Part shown: in pieces, positions 25,980 through 35,410 of the stretch
Position numbering within the stretch: position 1 is the first letter of the stretch
Layout of the letters: every line of letters begins with the position of its first letter
Assembly: GCF_009695775.1 (NCBI RefSeq)
Contig: NZ_VUNG01000002.1
Coordinates: 62,001-126,000 of the forward strand
DNA length: 64,000 nt
Origin: Hallella mizrahii
GTDB lineage: Bacteria; Bacteroidota; Bacteroidia; Bacteroidales; Bacteroidaceae
Direction: 5' to 3'
Made by a program: the position numbers and the translations under genes
Notes under the pieces: generated by a model
The model's database searches: none
Told to the model about the DNA's origin: nothing
The model's input: the letters and a program-made list of their open reading frames with translations, nothing else

Positions 25980-26010
25980 CAAATGTAGGAATTTTCTGTC
26001 ACACTCACAA
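25980..26010 (-). promoter_or_regulatory. Promoter of prs
   Basis: Minus strand TTG (26010-26008), 20-bp spacer, TACATTTG (25987-25980); leader about 45-50 nt. Confidence 0.7.
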
Positions 26011-26030
26011 TAATATTGGAAAATAAAACG

Positions 26031-26038
26031 TATCTTTG
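26031..26038 (+). promoter_or_regulatory. -7 box for nspC
   Basis: TATCTTTG 17 bp before the nspC ATG. The prs promoter lies back to back just upstream, and no separate -33 box is clear. Confidence 0.6.
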
Positions 26039-26055
26039 CATTAAAAAATTGATAT

Positions 26056-27237
26056 ATGAAGGTAGATTTGCAGACTTTTAGCCAACTCCATTACCCGGCC
26101 TACGTGCTCGAAGAGCTACGCTTGCGTAAGAATCTCAAACTTATCAGCAGTGTAGCCCGCCGTTCTGACACAACGATTATCCTTGCTTTCAAGGCGTTTG
26201 CCCTTTGGAAGACTTTCTCTATTTTCCGGGAATACATCCCCGCTACAACCGCCAGCTCACTCTACGAAGCAAGACTTGGTTACGAAAAGTTTGGCAGTCG
26301 TGTTCATACATTCTGTCCCGGATATACCGATGACAACATCTCTGAGATTGCACATTATTCCAGTCATCTTATCTTCAACTCTCTGAGCCAACATCAAAGT
26401 TTCGCCGCCAAGGCAAAAAATGCCAATCCGGAGATCAGCCTCGGCCTACGCGTTAATCCGGAATATAGTGAAGTAGAGACGTTGCTCTACAACCCTTGTG
26501 CACCAGGATCTCGCTTTGGTGTCACTGCCGACCAATTACCGGAAGAGCTACCAAAAGATATAGAAGGATTCCATTGCCACTGCCATTGCGAGAGTGGAGC
26601 CGACGTTTTCCAGCGCACGCTCGCTCATATCGAAGAAAAGTTCGGCAAATGGTTTCCACAACTCAAATGGATCAACTTTGGCGGCGGACATCTGATGACT
26701 CGCAAAGACTACGACACAGAGTTGCTGATCAACATCCTGAATGGCTTCCACAAACGCCACCCACACTTAAAACTGATATTGGAGCCAGGCAGTGCTTTCC
26801 TATGGCAGACGGGACCTTTGGTAAGTCAAGTGGTCGACATTGTTGAGAATCATGGCATACGCACAGCAATTCTCAACGTCAGTTTCACTTGCCACATGCC
26901 CGACTGCTTGGAAATGCCTTATCAGCCACAAGTGCGTTTCGCAGAAAGTATTGGTACCGATGCCGACGGTCTTTACCCGGCAGAAAAGGCTCCACACATC
27001 TATCGCCTTGGAGGAGACTCCTGTCTTAGCGGTGACTTCATGGGCTATTGGAAGTTTGACCATGAGTTACAGGTTGGCGAGAATATTATCTTTGAGGACA
27101 TGATCCACTATACTACCGTGAAGACAACAATGTTCAACGGTATCTCCCATCCCTCTCTCATGCTGGCACACCCCGATGGAGAACTTGAGATGCTCCGCAA
27201 ATTCTCATACGAAGACTACATGAACAGAATGGATTAA
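26056..27237 (+). CDS. nspC: Carboxynorspermidine decarboxylase
   Basis: 393 residues, fold-type III PLP enzyme. It begins with YPAYVLEELRLRKNLKLI and has the PLP lysine Lys46 in ILAFKAFALWKTF. FHCHCHCESGAD, WINFGGGHLMTRKDY and the active-site region SFTCHMPDCLEMPYQP distinguish NspC from LysA. It makes norspermidine or spermidine in the aspartate-semialdehyde polyamine route common in gut Bacteroidetes. The partner carboxynorspermidine dehydrogenase is not in the window. Confidence 0.93.
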   Translation: MKVDLQTFSQLHYPAYVLEELRLRKNLKLISSVARRSDTTIILAFKAFALWKTFSIFREYIPATTASSLYEARLGYEKFGSRVHTFCPGYTDDNISEIAHYSSHLIFNSLSQHQSFAAKAKNANPEISLGLRVNPEYSEVETLLYNPCAPGSRFGVTADQLPEELPKDIEGFHCHCHCESGADVFQRTLAHIEEKFGKWFPQLKWINFGGGHLMTRKDYDTELLINILNGFHKRHPHLKLILEPGSAFLWQTGPLVSQVVDIVENHGIRTAILNVSFTCHMPDCLEMPYQPQVRFAESIGTDADGLYPAEKAPHIYRLGGDSCLSGDFMGYWKFDHELQVGENIIFEDMIHYTTVKTTMFNGISHPSLMLAHPDGELEMLRKFSYEDYMNRMD

Positions 27238-27241
27238 TCCT

Positions 27242-27272
27242 TTCCACATCACTATCTCACAGTGATGTGGAA
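27242..27272. terminator. Hairpin at the nspC/DUF5715 convergent ends
   Basis: A perfect 11-bp stem (27242-27252 with 27262-27272) with a 9-base loop. The stop codon of the minus-strand gene (27254-27252) is part of the hairpin. No T-run is evident. Confidence 0.55.
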
Positions 27273-28151
27273 GCACCCTTGATTCACCTCGTATTTGACA
27301 TAACAGCGCTTTTCCTCACGCATATCACGAAGCACTTCGGCTAAAATGTATTTCAGCGTATCATTGCGCACGACACGCCGTTGCTCTCCGGGCGGTTCTA
27401 CAGTTTTATAGCGGTTATAGCAGACGTCGAAAGTCGTGCCATAGAGATGACAACTATTTTGCGTGGCATTGCCATTATGACCACGAAGACGCTCCACATC
27501 ATCCTTGGACCGAAGCACACTGGTGACAATAATCTTATGCAAGGGAATGCCCTTCATCGTCAGGCTGTCGAAATAGCTGCGGCCTATATCTTGTAAAAGA
27601 ATGGACGCACGGGGAACCAAATAGGGAATGCTGCTATGTAGTTTGTCAATATAGACATAGGGATTGCTCCCCACAAACACCAGACCGGATTTACGTCTGG
27701 CAGCTTCGTCACGGTTCTGCACAGGCTGGATTCCCCACTTACTGGCTGACACGAGTTGTACGTCCTGCTGATCCTCGAAGGTACGCTGATAGCCGGGGAC
27801 ACTATAAATAGGTGTGTGGCGCAACGAACCATCAGACTTGAAGAACGGCGAGACACCTGCCGAATAACGCAAAGAAGGCAATGGTGACGGAGCCAACTTG
27901 CTCAAATAGGTTCCTTCCAACACTACTTTGTCTGTATCATTTCCTGCTTCACCCGCTTGTGCAACAGCAATAGCCTGACCGGCATGCGCTGTATCTGAGC
28001 GCATACCTACACTATCCGCTGCTTCTCTCTGACGCACAGCAGTCTGTGCCGTTCGGTTGTTGGCGATGGAAGGAAACAGCAGACGCACGATGGCTAAGAC
28101 CACCGTAACAATCAAGAAACTCTGCAGGTATCTTTTCTTTGTAATTCTCAT
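27252..28151 (-). CDS. DUF5715 protein, candidate periplasmic M15/LAS-like metallopeptidase
   Basis: 299 residues. An N-terminal TM/signal anchor (about 8-28) is followed by an Ala/Gln-rich linker to about 75. The C-terminal domain has the sequence SVLRSKDDVERLRGHNGNAT, then SCHLYGTTFDVCYNR and a terminal GCFHITV. The spacing HxxxxxxD plus a late His matches zinc ligands of M15/LAS peptidases that cut peptidoglycan peptides. The family name is from memory; the enzymatic role is inferred. The start codon lies 8 bp after a consensus -7 box. Confidence 0.72.
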   Translation of the reverse strand: MRITKKRYLQSFLIVTVVLAIVRLLFPSIANNRTAQTAVRQREAADSVGMRSDTAHAGQAIAVAQAGEAGNDTDKVVLEGTYLSKLAPSPLPSLRYSAGVSPFFKSDGSLRHTPIYSVPGYQRTFEDQQDVQLVSASKWGIQPVQNRDEAARRKSGLVFVGSNPYVYIDKLHSSIPYLVPRASILLQDIGRSYFDSLTMKGIPLHKIIVTSVLRSKDDVERLRGHNGNATQNSCHLYGTTFDVCYNRYKTVEPPGEQRRVVRNDTLKYILAEVLRDMREEKRCYVKYEVNQGCFHITVR

Positions 28152-28159
28152 TTCACATG

Positions 28160-28190
28160 CAAAAATAACACAAATCAGAAGAATATCAAA
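28160..28190 (-). promoter_or_regulatory. Promoter of the DUF5715 gene
   Basis: Minus strand TTTG (28190-28187), 19-bp spacer, TATTTTTG (28167-28160). The ATG at 28151 begins after only 8 more bases, so a 1-4-nt leader is predicted. Confidence 0.75.
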
Positions 28191-28263
28191 ACAAACAAGA
28201 AGAAATCATGCGACTCTAAAACATATTTTTGCCTTTAATCTGTCTTTTCTCGGTATTTTATTG

Positions 28264-28271
28264 TAATTTTG
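28264..28271 (+). promoter_or_regulatory. -7 box of the phoH-purC cluster
   Basis: TAATTTTG, 34 bp upstream of phoH. No convincing -33 box. Confidence 0.5.
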
Positions 28272-28305
28272 CAGGGTAATATATTACGTACTTAATAGAT
28301 ATACA

Positions 28306-29355
28306 TTGATAGAAAAACATATCGTACTCGAGGATATCGACCCCGTCGTATTTTACGGAGTCAACAACGCACATCTGCAAATGCTGAAGGCTCTCTTCCC
28401 CAAGTTGCGTATCGTTGCGCGGGATAATGTCGTGCGCGTGCTTGGAGACGAGGAAGACATGGCCCGATTTGAAGAAGATATCGAGAAGATGAGAAAACAT
28501 GTGGTGAAGTATAACTCCATTACAGACGAGGATATTCTCGACATCATCAAAGGACGACAGACTAAGGCCGATGCCGTAAAGGACGTTCTCGTATACAGCA
28601 TTTCGGGGCGCCCTATCAAGAGCAGATCTGAAAACCAGCAACAGCTCATTGATGCTTTTAATAAGAGTGATATGATATTCGCCGTAGGACCAGCCGGAAC
28701 GGGCAAGACCTATCTGAGCATTGCCCTTGCTGTGAAAGCACTGAAAGAGAAAGCCGTCAAACGCATCATCCTCAGCCGACCGGCCGTGGAAGCCGGTGAA
28801 AAACTGGGATTTCTCCCCGGTGATATGAAAGACAAAATTGATCCTTATCTGCAGCCGCTCTACGATGCCTTGCAGGATATGCTGCCCGCTACAAGACTCA
28901 GTGACTTGATGGAAAAGCATATCATACAGATAGCACCGCTCGCCTTTATGCGCGGCCGCACGCTCAGCGACGCCGTTGTCATTCTCGATGAGGCTCAAAA
29001 CACTACGACCGCACAAATCAGGATGTTTCTTACACGCATGGGATGGAACACCAAGATGATCATAACGGGTGATATGACTCAAATCGACCTGCCAAAAGAA
29101 TGCAGGAGTGGACTGAAAGAAGCTCTGAAAATACTAAAAGGCGTGGAAGGCATTTCTGTCATAGAGCTCACAAAAAAAGATATTGTCCGCCACCAACTCG
29201 TCACCCGCATCGTCAACGCCTATGAAGCTTACGACAAGCATCAAGAGGAAGAACACCGAAAACGAGTTGAAAAACAGAGAAGAGACTCACTTGAAAACAA
29301 CGATGACGAACAAGAACTGACCATCATCGGCACCGGTAATTTCACTGAAAACTGA
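28306..29355 (+). CDS. phoH: PhoH-family ATPase
   Basis: 349 residues. The only workable start is a TTG at 28306; no in-frame ATG or GTG lies between the -7 box and the conserved opening IEKHIVLEDIDPVVFYGVN. Walker A is GPAGTGKT (128-135), LSRPAVEAGEKLGFLPGDM and VVILDEAQNTT (Walker B) follow, and ITGDMTQIDLP is motif III-like. The C-terminus is a charged Glu/Arg tail. PhoH proteins are SF1-like ATPases linked to RNA processing. It leads a cluster with purC, ubiE and aroE. Confidence 0.9.
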   Translation: MIEKHIVLEDIDPVVFYGVNNAHLQMLKALFPKLRIVARDNVVRVLGDEEDMARFEEDIEKMRKHVVKYNSITDEDILDIIKGRQTKADAVKDVLVYSISGRPIKSRSENQQQLIDAFNKSDMIFAVGPAGTGKTYLSIALAVKALKEKAVKRIILSRPAVEAGEKLGFLPGDMKDKIDPYLQPLYDALQDMLPATRLSDLMEKHIIQIAPLAFMRGRTLSDAVVILDEAQNTTTAQIRMFLTRMGWNTKMIITGDMTQIDLPKECRSGLKEALKILKGVEGISVIELTKKDIVRHQLVTRIVNAYEAYDKHQEEEHRKRVEKQRRDSLENNDDEQELTIIGTGNFTEN

Positions 29356-29416
29356 TTTTCACCTCCCAACTAAATAGAAGACATTTCATAAAAAACTTTT
29401 TTATATTCATACTATT

Positions 29417-30367
29417 ATGAAAGCTTTAACTCATACCGATTTTCATTTCGAAGGACAGAAAAGCGTTTACCATGGCAAGGTACGCGACGTTTACAACATC
29501 AACGATGACCTCATCGTAATGGTCGCTACAGACCGCATCTCGGCTTTCGACGTCGTCTTGCCCAAAGGCATTCCTTTCAAGGGCCAAGTGCTGAACCAAA
29601 TCGCATCGAAGTTCCTTGACCAGACAGCCGACATCTGCCCGAACTGGAAACTGGCAACACCCGACCCAATGGTCACCGTAGGACTGAAATGCGAGGGCTT
29701 CCGTGTGGAGATGATCATCCGCTCTATCCTTACCGGTTCTGCTTGGCGCGCTTACAAAGACGGATGCCGTGAACTCTGTGGCGTGAAATTGCCGGAAGGT
29801 ATGCATGAAAACGAGCGCTTCCCCGAGCCCATCATCACTCCTACCACCAAAGCCGATGAAGGTCATGACCTGAACATCTCTCGCGAGGAGATCATCAAGC
29901 AGGGTATTGTGTCTGCCGAGGACTATGCTGTCATCGAGGACTGGACACGCAAGCTCTTCCAGCGCGGACAGGAGATTGCAGCCAAACACGGTCTGATCCT
30001 CGTCGACACCAAATACGAATTTGGCAAGCGCGACGGCAAGCTCTATCTCATCGACGAGATCCACACACCGGATTCCAGCCGCTACTTCTACGCCGACGGC
30101 TACGAGGAGCGTCTGGCAAAGGGTGAGCCCCAGCGTCAGCTCTCCAAGGAGTTTGTAAGACAGTGGCTCATCGAGCACAACTTCATGAACCAGCCCGGAC
30201 AGACCATGCCGGAGATCACCGACGAGTATGCAGAGAGTGTGTCTGAGAGATACATCGAACTCTACGAGCACATCACGGGTGAGAAATTCGACAAGGCTGC
30301 TGAGGAAGGCGACATTGCTGCACGCATCGAGCGCAATGTGAAGAACTATCTCGCAACACGTAAGTAA
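29417..30367 (+). CDS. purC: SAICAR synthetase
   Basis: 316 residues of the longer purC form. It has [31 protein letters not shown] (ATP/substrate loop), [22 protein letters not shown], and [13 protein letters not shown] with the conserved acidic/Ser residues. It joins aspartate to CAIR in purine synthesis. purM lies 1.6 kb downstream in the same direction. Confidence 0.95.
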   Translation: MKALTHTDFHFEGQKSVYHGKVRDVYNINDDLIVMVATDRISAFDVVLPKGIPFKGQVLNQIASKFLDQTADICPNWKLATPDPMVTVGLKCEGFRVEMIIRSILTGSAWRAYKDGCRELCGVKLPEGMHENERFPEPIITPTTKADEGHDLNISREEIIKQGIVSAEDYAVIEDWTRKLFQRGQEIAAKHGLILVDTKYEFGKRDGKLYLIDEIHTPDSSRYFYADGYEERLAKGEPQRQLSKEFVRQWLIEHNFMNQPGQTMPEITDEYAESVSERYIELYEHITGEKFDKAAEEGDIAARIERNVKNYLATRK

Positions 30368-30385
30368 AAGCTCAACACATCAGGA

Positions 30386-31120
30386 ATGTACAAACAAGAG
30401 CGCATCAAGCCCTACAATGGCACAGGTGACAAGGGGCAGCTCGTAGAGGAGATGTTTGACAACATCGCCGACAACTACGACACCCTCAACCACCGGCTGT
30501 CATGGAATATCGACAAAGGATGGAGACGCAAGGCTATCAAGGCCCTTGCGCCTTACCACCCTTGTTCTGTCCTTGACGTGGCAACAGGCACCGGCGATTT
30601 TGCCATACTCTCAGCCCGAATGCTTCATCCACAGAAGTTGATCGGAGCCGACATCTCGGAAGGGATGATGAACGTAGGACGACAGAAAGTGAAAGCGGCA
30701 GGACTGGACAGCATCATCTCTTTCCAAAAGGAAGACTGCATGCATCTGTCATTCCCCGACAACACTTTCGATGCCGTCACAGCGGCTTTTGGCATCAGAA
30801 ACTTTCAGGATCTGGATCAGGGACTGCGCGAGATGTGCCGGGTATTGAAAAAAGGTGGTCATCTGAGCATTGCGGAGCTTACCGAGCCTGTGCACTTCCC
30901 CATGAAGCAGTGCTTCAAACTCTATTCCCACACCTTCCTGCCGGTCTATGGCAGCATCATCTCTAAAGACAAGAGCGCATACAGCTATCTCACAGCCACC
31001 ATCGAAGCTTTCCCCCAAGGAGAGCAGATGATGGGCATCCTGCAAAAGGCAGGCTTCTCCAAGGTCTCCTTCCGGCGACTGACCTTCGGAATATGCACTC
31101 TGTATTTCGCTGAAAAATAA
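30386..31120 (+). CDS. ubiE: Demethylmenaquinone methyltransferase
   Basis: 244 residues of a class I SAM methyltransferase. The SAM motif [14 protein letters not shown] is at about 60-73, and the family signatures [20 protein letters not shown] and [21 protein letters not shown] are intact. In an anaerobic Bacteroidetes it makes menaquinone (also called menG), used by fumarate reductase. It follows purC by 18 bp and precedes aroE, whose pathway supplies chorismate for menaquinone. Confidence 0.93.
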   Translation: MYKQERIKPYNGTGDKGQLVEEMFDNIADNYDTLNHRLSWNIDKGWRRKAIKALAPYHPCSVLDVATGTGDFAILSARMLHPQKLIGADISEGMMNVGRQKVKAAGLDSIISFQKEDCMHLSFPDNTFDAVTAAFGIRNFQDLDQGLREMCRVLKKGGHLSIAELTEPVHFPMKQCFKLYSHTFLPVYGSIISKDKSAYSYLTATIEAFPQGEQMMGILQKAGFSKVSFRRLTFGICTLYFAEK

Positions 31121-31153
31121 CCATCACGTCAAACAAGTAACACCAGCTGCACA

Positions 31154-31900
31154 ATGGACAAATACGGACTGATAGGCTACCCTCTTGGACACTCCTTCTC
31201 TATCAGCTATTTCAATGAGAAGTTCCAAAACGAGAACATTGACGCTACGTACGAAAACTTTGAGATCCCCACGATCGAGGAACTACCGGAGATCCTTGAC
31301 TCCAATCCTGAATTGAGAGGACTCAATGTCACGATTCCCTACAAAGAGAAGGTCATCAGCTATCTCGACTCTCTCTCTCCCGAAGCGCGTGAGATCGGCG
31401 CTGTCAATGTCATCAAAGTCACCCATAAGAACAAGAAAACGATTCTTAAGGGCTTCAACAGCGATGTCATCGGCTTCACCCAGAGTATAGAACCGCTATT
31501 AGAGCATTTCCATAAGAAAGCGCTCATCCTCGGTACCGGCGGTGCATCGAAAGCCATTGACTTCGGTCTGAAGTCGCTGGGGTTGCAAACGATGAAGGTT
31601 AGCCGATACGAAAAGCCGGGGACCATTGAGTACAGCCACATCACAGCAGACACCATCAAGGAGTATAACGTGATTGTCAACTGCACACCCTGCGGCATGT
31701 ATCCCCACGCCGACGAATGCCCCAACCTCCCCTACGATGCCATGGACAGCCATACGCTTCTCTATGATCTCATCTACAATCCCGATGAGACGCTGTTTAT
31801 GAAGAAAGGCAAAGAGCATGGCGCTGTAGTGAAGAACGGACTGGAGATGCTCCTGCTCCAGGCTTTTGCCAGCTGGCAGTTCTGGAATGACGAAAGGTAA
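31154..31900 (+). CDS. aroE: Shikimate dehydrogenase
   Basis: 248 residues, slightly short but complete. Shikimate-binding Ser14/Ser16 lie in PLGHSFSISYF, catalytic Lys64 is in LNVTIPYKEKV, IGAVNVI is present, and the NADPH motif LGTGGASKAIDF follows. It reduces 3-dehydroshikimate in the aromatic pathway. It continues the phoH-purC-ubiE run. Confidence 0.95.
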   Translation: MDKYGLIGYPLGHSFSISYFNEKFQNENIDATYENFEIPTIEELPEILDSNPELRGLNVTIPYKEKVISYLDSLSPEAREIGAVNVIKVTHKNKKTILKGFNSDVIGFTQSIEPLLEHFHKKALILGTGGASKAIDFGLKSLGLQTMKVSRYEKPGTIEYSHITADTIKEYNVIVNCTPCGMYPHADECPNLPYDAMDSHTLLYDLIYNPDETLFMKKGKEHGAVVKNGLEMLLLQAFASWQFWNDER

Positions 31901-31969
31901 GACTCCACATTCCGCAGATTCTATCATACCATATTATATTATTATCATTCAAGACTTACGATTGAAAAA

Positions 31970-33133
31970 ATGAATAATCGATACATGATGCGAGGCGTCA
32001 GTGCCGCCAAGGAAGATGTGCACAACGCTATCAAGAACATCGACAAGGGTATCTTCCCCCAGGCTTTCTGCAAGATCATCCCCGACATCCTCGGTGGCGA
32101 TCCGGAATACTGCAATATCATGCATGCTGACGGCGCCGGCACAAAGTCTTCTTTGGCCTATCTCTATTGGAAGGAGACGGGTGATCTGAGCGTTTGGAAG
32201 GGAATTGCGCAAGACGCTATCGTCATGAACACCGATGACTTGCTCTGTGTGGGAGCTGTTGACAACATCCTCGTGTCAAGCACTATTGGTCGCAACAAAA
32301 TGTTGATCCCAGGTGAAGTTATCAGTGCTATTATCAATGGCACCGACGAACTGCTTGCTGAACTGCGCGGCATGGGTATCGGCATCTGGCCCACGGGTGG
32401 TGAAACTGCAGATGTCGGTGACTTGGTACGTACCATCATCGTCGACTCTACCGTCACGTGCCGAATGAAACGCAAGGATGTCATCAACAATGCCAACATT
32501 CGCCCCGGCGATGTCATCGTAGGACTTAGCTCCACCGGTCAGGCTACCTATGAGCACCAATACAATGGCGGCATGGGCAGCAATGGACTGACAAGTGCAC
32601 GCCACGATGTCTTCGCAAAGTATCTGGCTGAGAAATATCCCGAAAGTTATGACCATGCCGTACCCGACGAACTGGTGTATAGCGGGAAATACCACCTCAC
32701 CGACAAGATTGAAGGTGTGCCCGTCAATGCCGGTCAGATGGTTCTCTCTCCTACCCGCACATACGCTCCGGTCATCAAGAAGCTCCTGGATGAGCTACGC
32801 CCCGAGATTCACGGTATGGTGCACTGCACCGGTGGCGCTCAGACCAAAGTACTGCACTTCGTAGGCGAAAACTGCAAAGTGGTAAAGGACAACATGTTCC
32901 CCGTTCCCCCACTCTTCAAGACCATTCACGACTGCTCCGGCACAGACTGGAAAGAGATGTATCAGGTCTTCAATATGGGACATCGCATGGAGATCTACGT
33001 CCGTCCGGAAGTTGCGGATCAGGTCATCGCCGTAAGCAACAGCTTCAACATCGATGCCCAGGTCATCGGACACATCGAAGAAGGCAAGCGCTCACTGACC
33101 ATCAAGTCAGAATTCGGAACGTTTGAATATTAA
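31970..33133 (+). CDS. purM: Phosphoribosylformylglycinamidine cyclo-ligase (AIR synthase)
   Basis: 387 residues, longer than the enterobacterial enzyme (about 345) and of the Bacteroidetes-type clade. It begins MMRGVSAAKEDVHNAIKNID, with MHADGAGTKSSLAYL, IVMNTDDLLCVGA and GIWPTGGETADVGDLV as PurM/AIRS landmarks, and a C-terminal AIRS_C domain (TGGAQTKVLHF). It closes the imidazole ring in purine synthesis. An 11-bp direct repeat (33124-33134 and 33165-33175) brackets its stop. Confidence 0.9.
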   Translation: MNNRYMMRGVSAAKEDVHNAIKNIDKGIFPQAFCKIIPDILGGDPEYCNIMHADGAGTKSSLAYLYWKETGDLSVWKGIAQDAIVMNTDDLLCVGAVDNILVSSTIGRNKMLIPGEVISAIINGTDELLAELRGMGIGIWPTGGETADVGDLVRTIIVDSTVTCRMKRKDVINNANIRPGDVIVGLSSTGQATYEHQYNGGMGSNGLTSARHDVFAKYLAEKYPESYDHAVPDELVYSGKYHLTDKIEGVPVNAGQMVLSPTRTYAPVIKKLLDELRPEIHGMVHCTGGAQTKVLHFVGENCKVVKDNMFPVPPLFKTIHDCSGTDWKEMYQVFNMGHRMEIYVRPEVADQVIAVSNSFNIDAQVIGHIEEGKRSLTIKSEFGTFEY

Positions 33134-33138
33134 ATCCA

Positions 33139-33163
33139 ACGCTTGCTTTTAACAAACAAGCGT
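33139..33163 (+). repeat. Hairpin between purM and prfA
   Basis: ACGCTTG (33139-33145) / CAAGCGT (33157-33163), with the direct repeat TGAATATTAAA on both outer sides (33124-33134, 33165-33175). No T-run, so not a simple terminator. Confidence 0.5.
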
Positions 33164-33189
33164 ATGAATATTAAACTATAAGACGATTT

Positions 33190-34302
33190 ATGCCAGAAAA
33201 CAACAGCATATTGGAGAAGCTCGACGGTTTAGAGGCTCGCTATGAGGAAGTCAGCACGCTTATCACCGACCCCGCCGTCATAGCCGATCAACAACGTTAT
33301 GTAAAACTCACCAAGGAGTATAAGGATCTCGACGACATCATGAAGGCACGCAAGAGATACATCGACTGTCTCAATGCCATCAAGGAAGCCAAAGACATAC
33401 TGGCCAACGAGAAAGATCCCGACATGAAGGAAATGGCCCACGAAGAGCTCTCGGAGAACGAGGCCCTCAAGCCGAAGCTGGAAGAGGACATCAAGATTGC
33501 CCTCGTGCCCAAGGACCCGGAAGACGCTAAGAACGTGCAGATGGAGATCCGCGCGGGAGCCGGTGGCGACGAGGCAGCCCTCTTTGCCGGCGATCTCTTC
33601 AACATGTACAAAAAATACTGTGAGTCGAAAGGCTGGACCGTCAGCGTGACAAGTGTCTCGGAAGGAGCCGTTGGCGGATACAAGGAGATAGACTTCGCCG
33701 TGAGTGGCGACAATGTCTATGGCACATTGAAATATGAGAGTGGTGTGCATCGCGTGCAACGTGTCCCCGCAACAGAGACTCAGGGGCGTATGCACACTTC
33801 TGCCGCCACAGTCGCCGTTCTCCCGGAAGCCGAAAAATTTGAAGTCCACATCAACGAAGGAGACATCAAGTGGGATACTTTCCGCTCCAGTGGTGCCGGC
33901 GGTCAGAACGTCAACAAGGTGAGTTCCGGTGTCCGTCTGCGCTATCCTTGGAAGAACCCCAACACGGGTGAGGTAGAAGAAATTCTCATCGAGTGTACCG
34001 AGACGCGTGACCAGCCAAAGAATAAGGAACGAGCATTGAGCCGTCTCTATACATATATATATGATCACGAGCACCAGAAATACGTCGACGACATCTCCAG
34101 CCGCCGCCGTTCTTTGGTATCTACTGGTGACCGCAGTGCCAAGATCCGTACATACAACTTTCCACAGGGGCGTGTCACTGATCATCGTATCGGTTACACC
34201 ATCCATGACCTGCAAGGATTTCTCGGCGGCAACATCCAAGACATGATCGACCATCTCACCGTGGCCGAAAATGCAGAAAAACTGAAGGAGAACGAGTTAT
34301 AG
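33190..34302 (+). CDS. prfA: Peptide chain release factor 1
   Basis: 370 residues. The stop-codon-reading tripeptide region RVPATETQGRMHTS has the PxT (PAT) signature of RF1, so it reads UAA/UAG, not the SPF of RF2. The catalytic GGQ is at 237-239 in SSGAGGQNVNKV. It releases finished peptides from the ribosome. It lies 56 bp after purM and 112 bp before pyrF. Confidence 0.96.
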   Translation: MPENNSILEKLDGLEARYEEVSTLITDPAVIADQQRYVKLTKEYKDLDDIMKARKRYIDCLNAIKEAKDILANEKDPDMKEMAHEELSENEALKPKLEEDIKIALVPKDPEDAKNVQMEIRAGAGGDEAALFAGDLFNMYKKYCESKGWTVSVTSVSEGAVGGYKEIDFAVSGDNVYGTLKYESGVHRVQRVPATETQGRMHTSAATVAVLPEAEKFEVHINEGDIKWDTFRSSGAGGQNVNKVSSGVRLRYPWKNPNTGEVEEILIECTETRDQPKNKERALSRLYTYIYDHEHQKYVDDISSRRRSLVSTGDRSAKIRTYNFPQGRVTDHRIGYTIHDLQGFLGGNIQDMIDHLTVAENAEKLKENEL

Positions 34303-34414
34303 GCTGCATAGAGCGGTCAGCAAGCTGACAAGGTATATAGCTAATCGATCACTGGCAACAGCAATCTGATAATTAGTAAAAAGTAAACAGATAATTGTTC
34401 ATAAACGACAGACC

Positions 34415-35239
34415 ATGAACCGTAAGCAATTAGTCGAACAGATATTCCAAAAGAAAACATTTCTCTGTGTAGGCTTGGATCCCGACATCCGCAAGATGCC
34501 GGAATGCGTCCAGCAAGAAGAAGATCCAATTTTCTTCTTCAACAAGCAGATCATCGACGCCACAGCACCCTACTGCGTTGCCTACAAGCCCAATCTGGCA
34601 TTCTACGAATGTCTGGGTGTCAAGGGCATGACTTCTTTCGAGCGTACAGTAGAGTATCTCCAGAAGTTCTATCCCGATCATTTCATCATCGCTGATGCCA
34701 AACGCGGCGACATCGGCAACACCTCAGCCATGTATGCGCGCACCTTTTTTGAAGAATACAATGTCGATGCCCTCACAGTAGCTCCCTATATGGGTGAGGA
34801 CAGCGTTACTCCTTTCCTTGAGTACAAAGGCAAGTGGGTGGTATTGCTCGCATTGACAAGCAACAAGGGCAGCCACGACTTCCAGCTCACAGAGGACAAG
34901 GAGGGCGAACGCCTGTTCGAGAAAGTGCTGAAGAAATCACAGCAGTGGGGCAATGAGGACAACATGATGTACGTCGTCGGAGCCACACAAGGACAGATGT
35001 TCCAGGACATCCGCAAAGTAGCTCCCAACCATTTCCTTCTTGTTCCAGGCGTTGGCGCACAGGGTGGTTCACTTCAGGATGTTTGCAAATATGGCATCAT
35101 CAAAGACTGTGGACTCCTGGTCAACTCCAGCCGTGGCATCATCTATGCCGGACATGACGAAAACTTCGCCCAGGCCTCGGCAGAGAAAGCCAAAGATTTG
35201 CAACAGCAAATGGAGGTGGAACTGTCTAAAATCGGATAA
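34415..35239 (+). CDS. pyrF: Orotidine 5'-phosphate decarboxylase (type 2)
   Basis: 274 residues, the longer type 2 form. The active-site motif [19 protein letters not shown] holds Asp94, Lys96 and Asp99. [13 protein letters not shown] opens the barrel, and [11 protein letters not shown] plus NSSRGIIYA bind phosphate. It makes UMP. A good terminator follows, so it ends the phoH-to-pyrF run. Confidence 0.96.
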   Translation: MNRKQLVEQIFQKKTFLCVGLDPDIRKMPECVQQEEDPIFFFNKQIIDATAPYCVAYKPNLAFYECLGVKGMTSFERTVEYLQKFYPDHFIIADAKRGDIGNTSAMYARTFFEEYNVDALTVAPYMGEDSVTPFLEYKGKWVVLLALTSNKGSHDFQLTEDKEGERLFEKVLKKSQQWGNEDNMMYVVGATQGQMFQDIRKVAPNHFLLVPGVGAQGGSLQDVCKYGIIKDCGLLVNSSRGIIYAGHDENFAQASAEKAKDLQQQMEVELSKIG

Positions 35240-35285
35240 GTAAAAACGCATTGCTCGTTCAAGCAGAGCCTCATTTTTATTTCAC

Positions 35286-35323
35286 AAAAAGCGTACTAAT
35301 GTGCAATTAGTGCGCTTTTTTTT
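35286..35323 (+). terminator. Rho-independent terminator after pyrF
   Basis: Stem of about 15 bp including an A/T base (35286-35300 with 35306-35320), 5-base loop, eight T residues (35316-35323). Confidence 0.9.
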
Positions 35324-35376
35324 ATCTAAAAAGCACAAAAACTCAGCCTATCTTCAAAGATTCGAGAATAATTTAT

Positions 35377-35384
35377 TATATTTG
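35377..35384 (+). promoter_or_regulatory. -7 box of the lipid A cluster
   Basis: TATATTTG, 26 bp before lpxD. The -33 region is unclear. Confidence 0.5.
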
Positions 35385-35410
35385 CAGAAATGTTTCAATC
35401 CTATTAGAAG

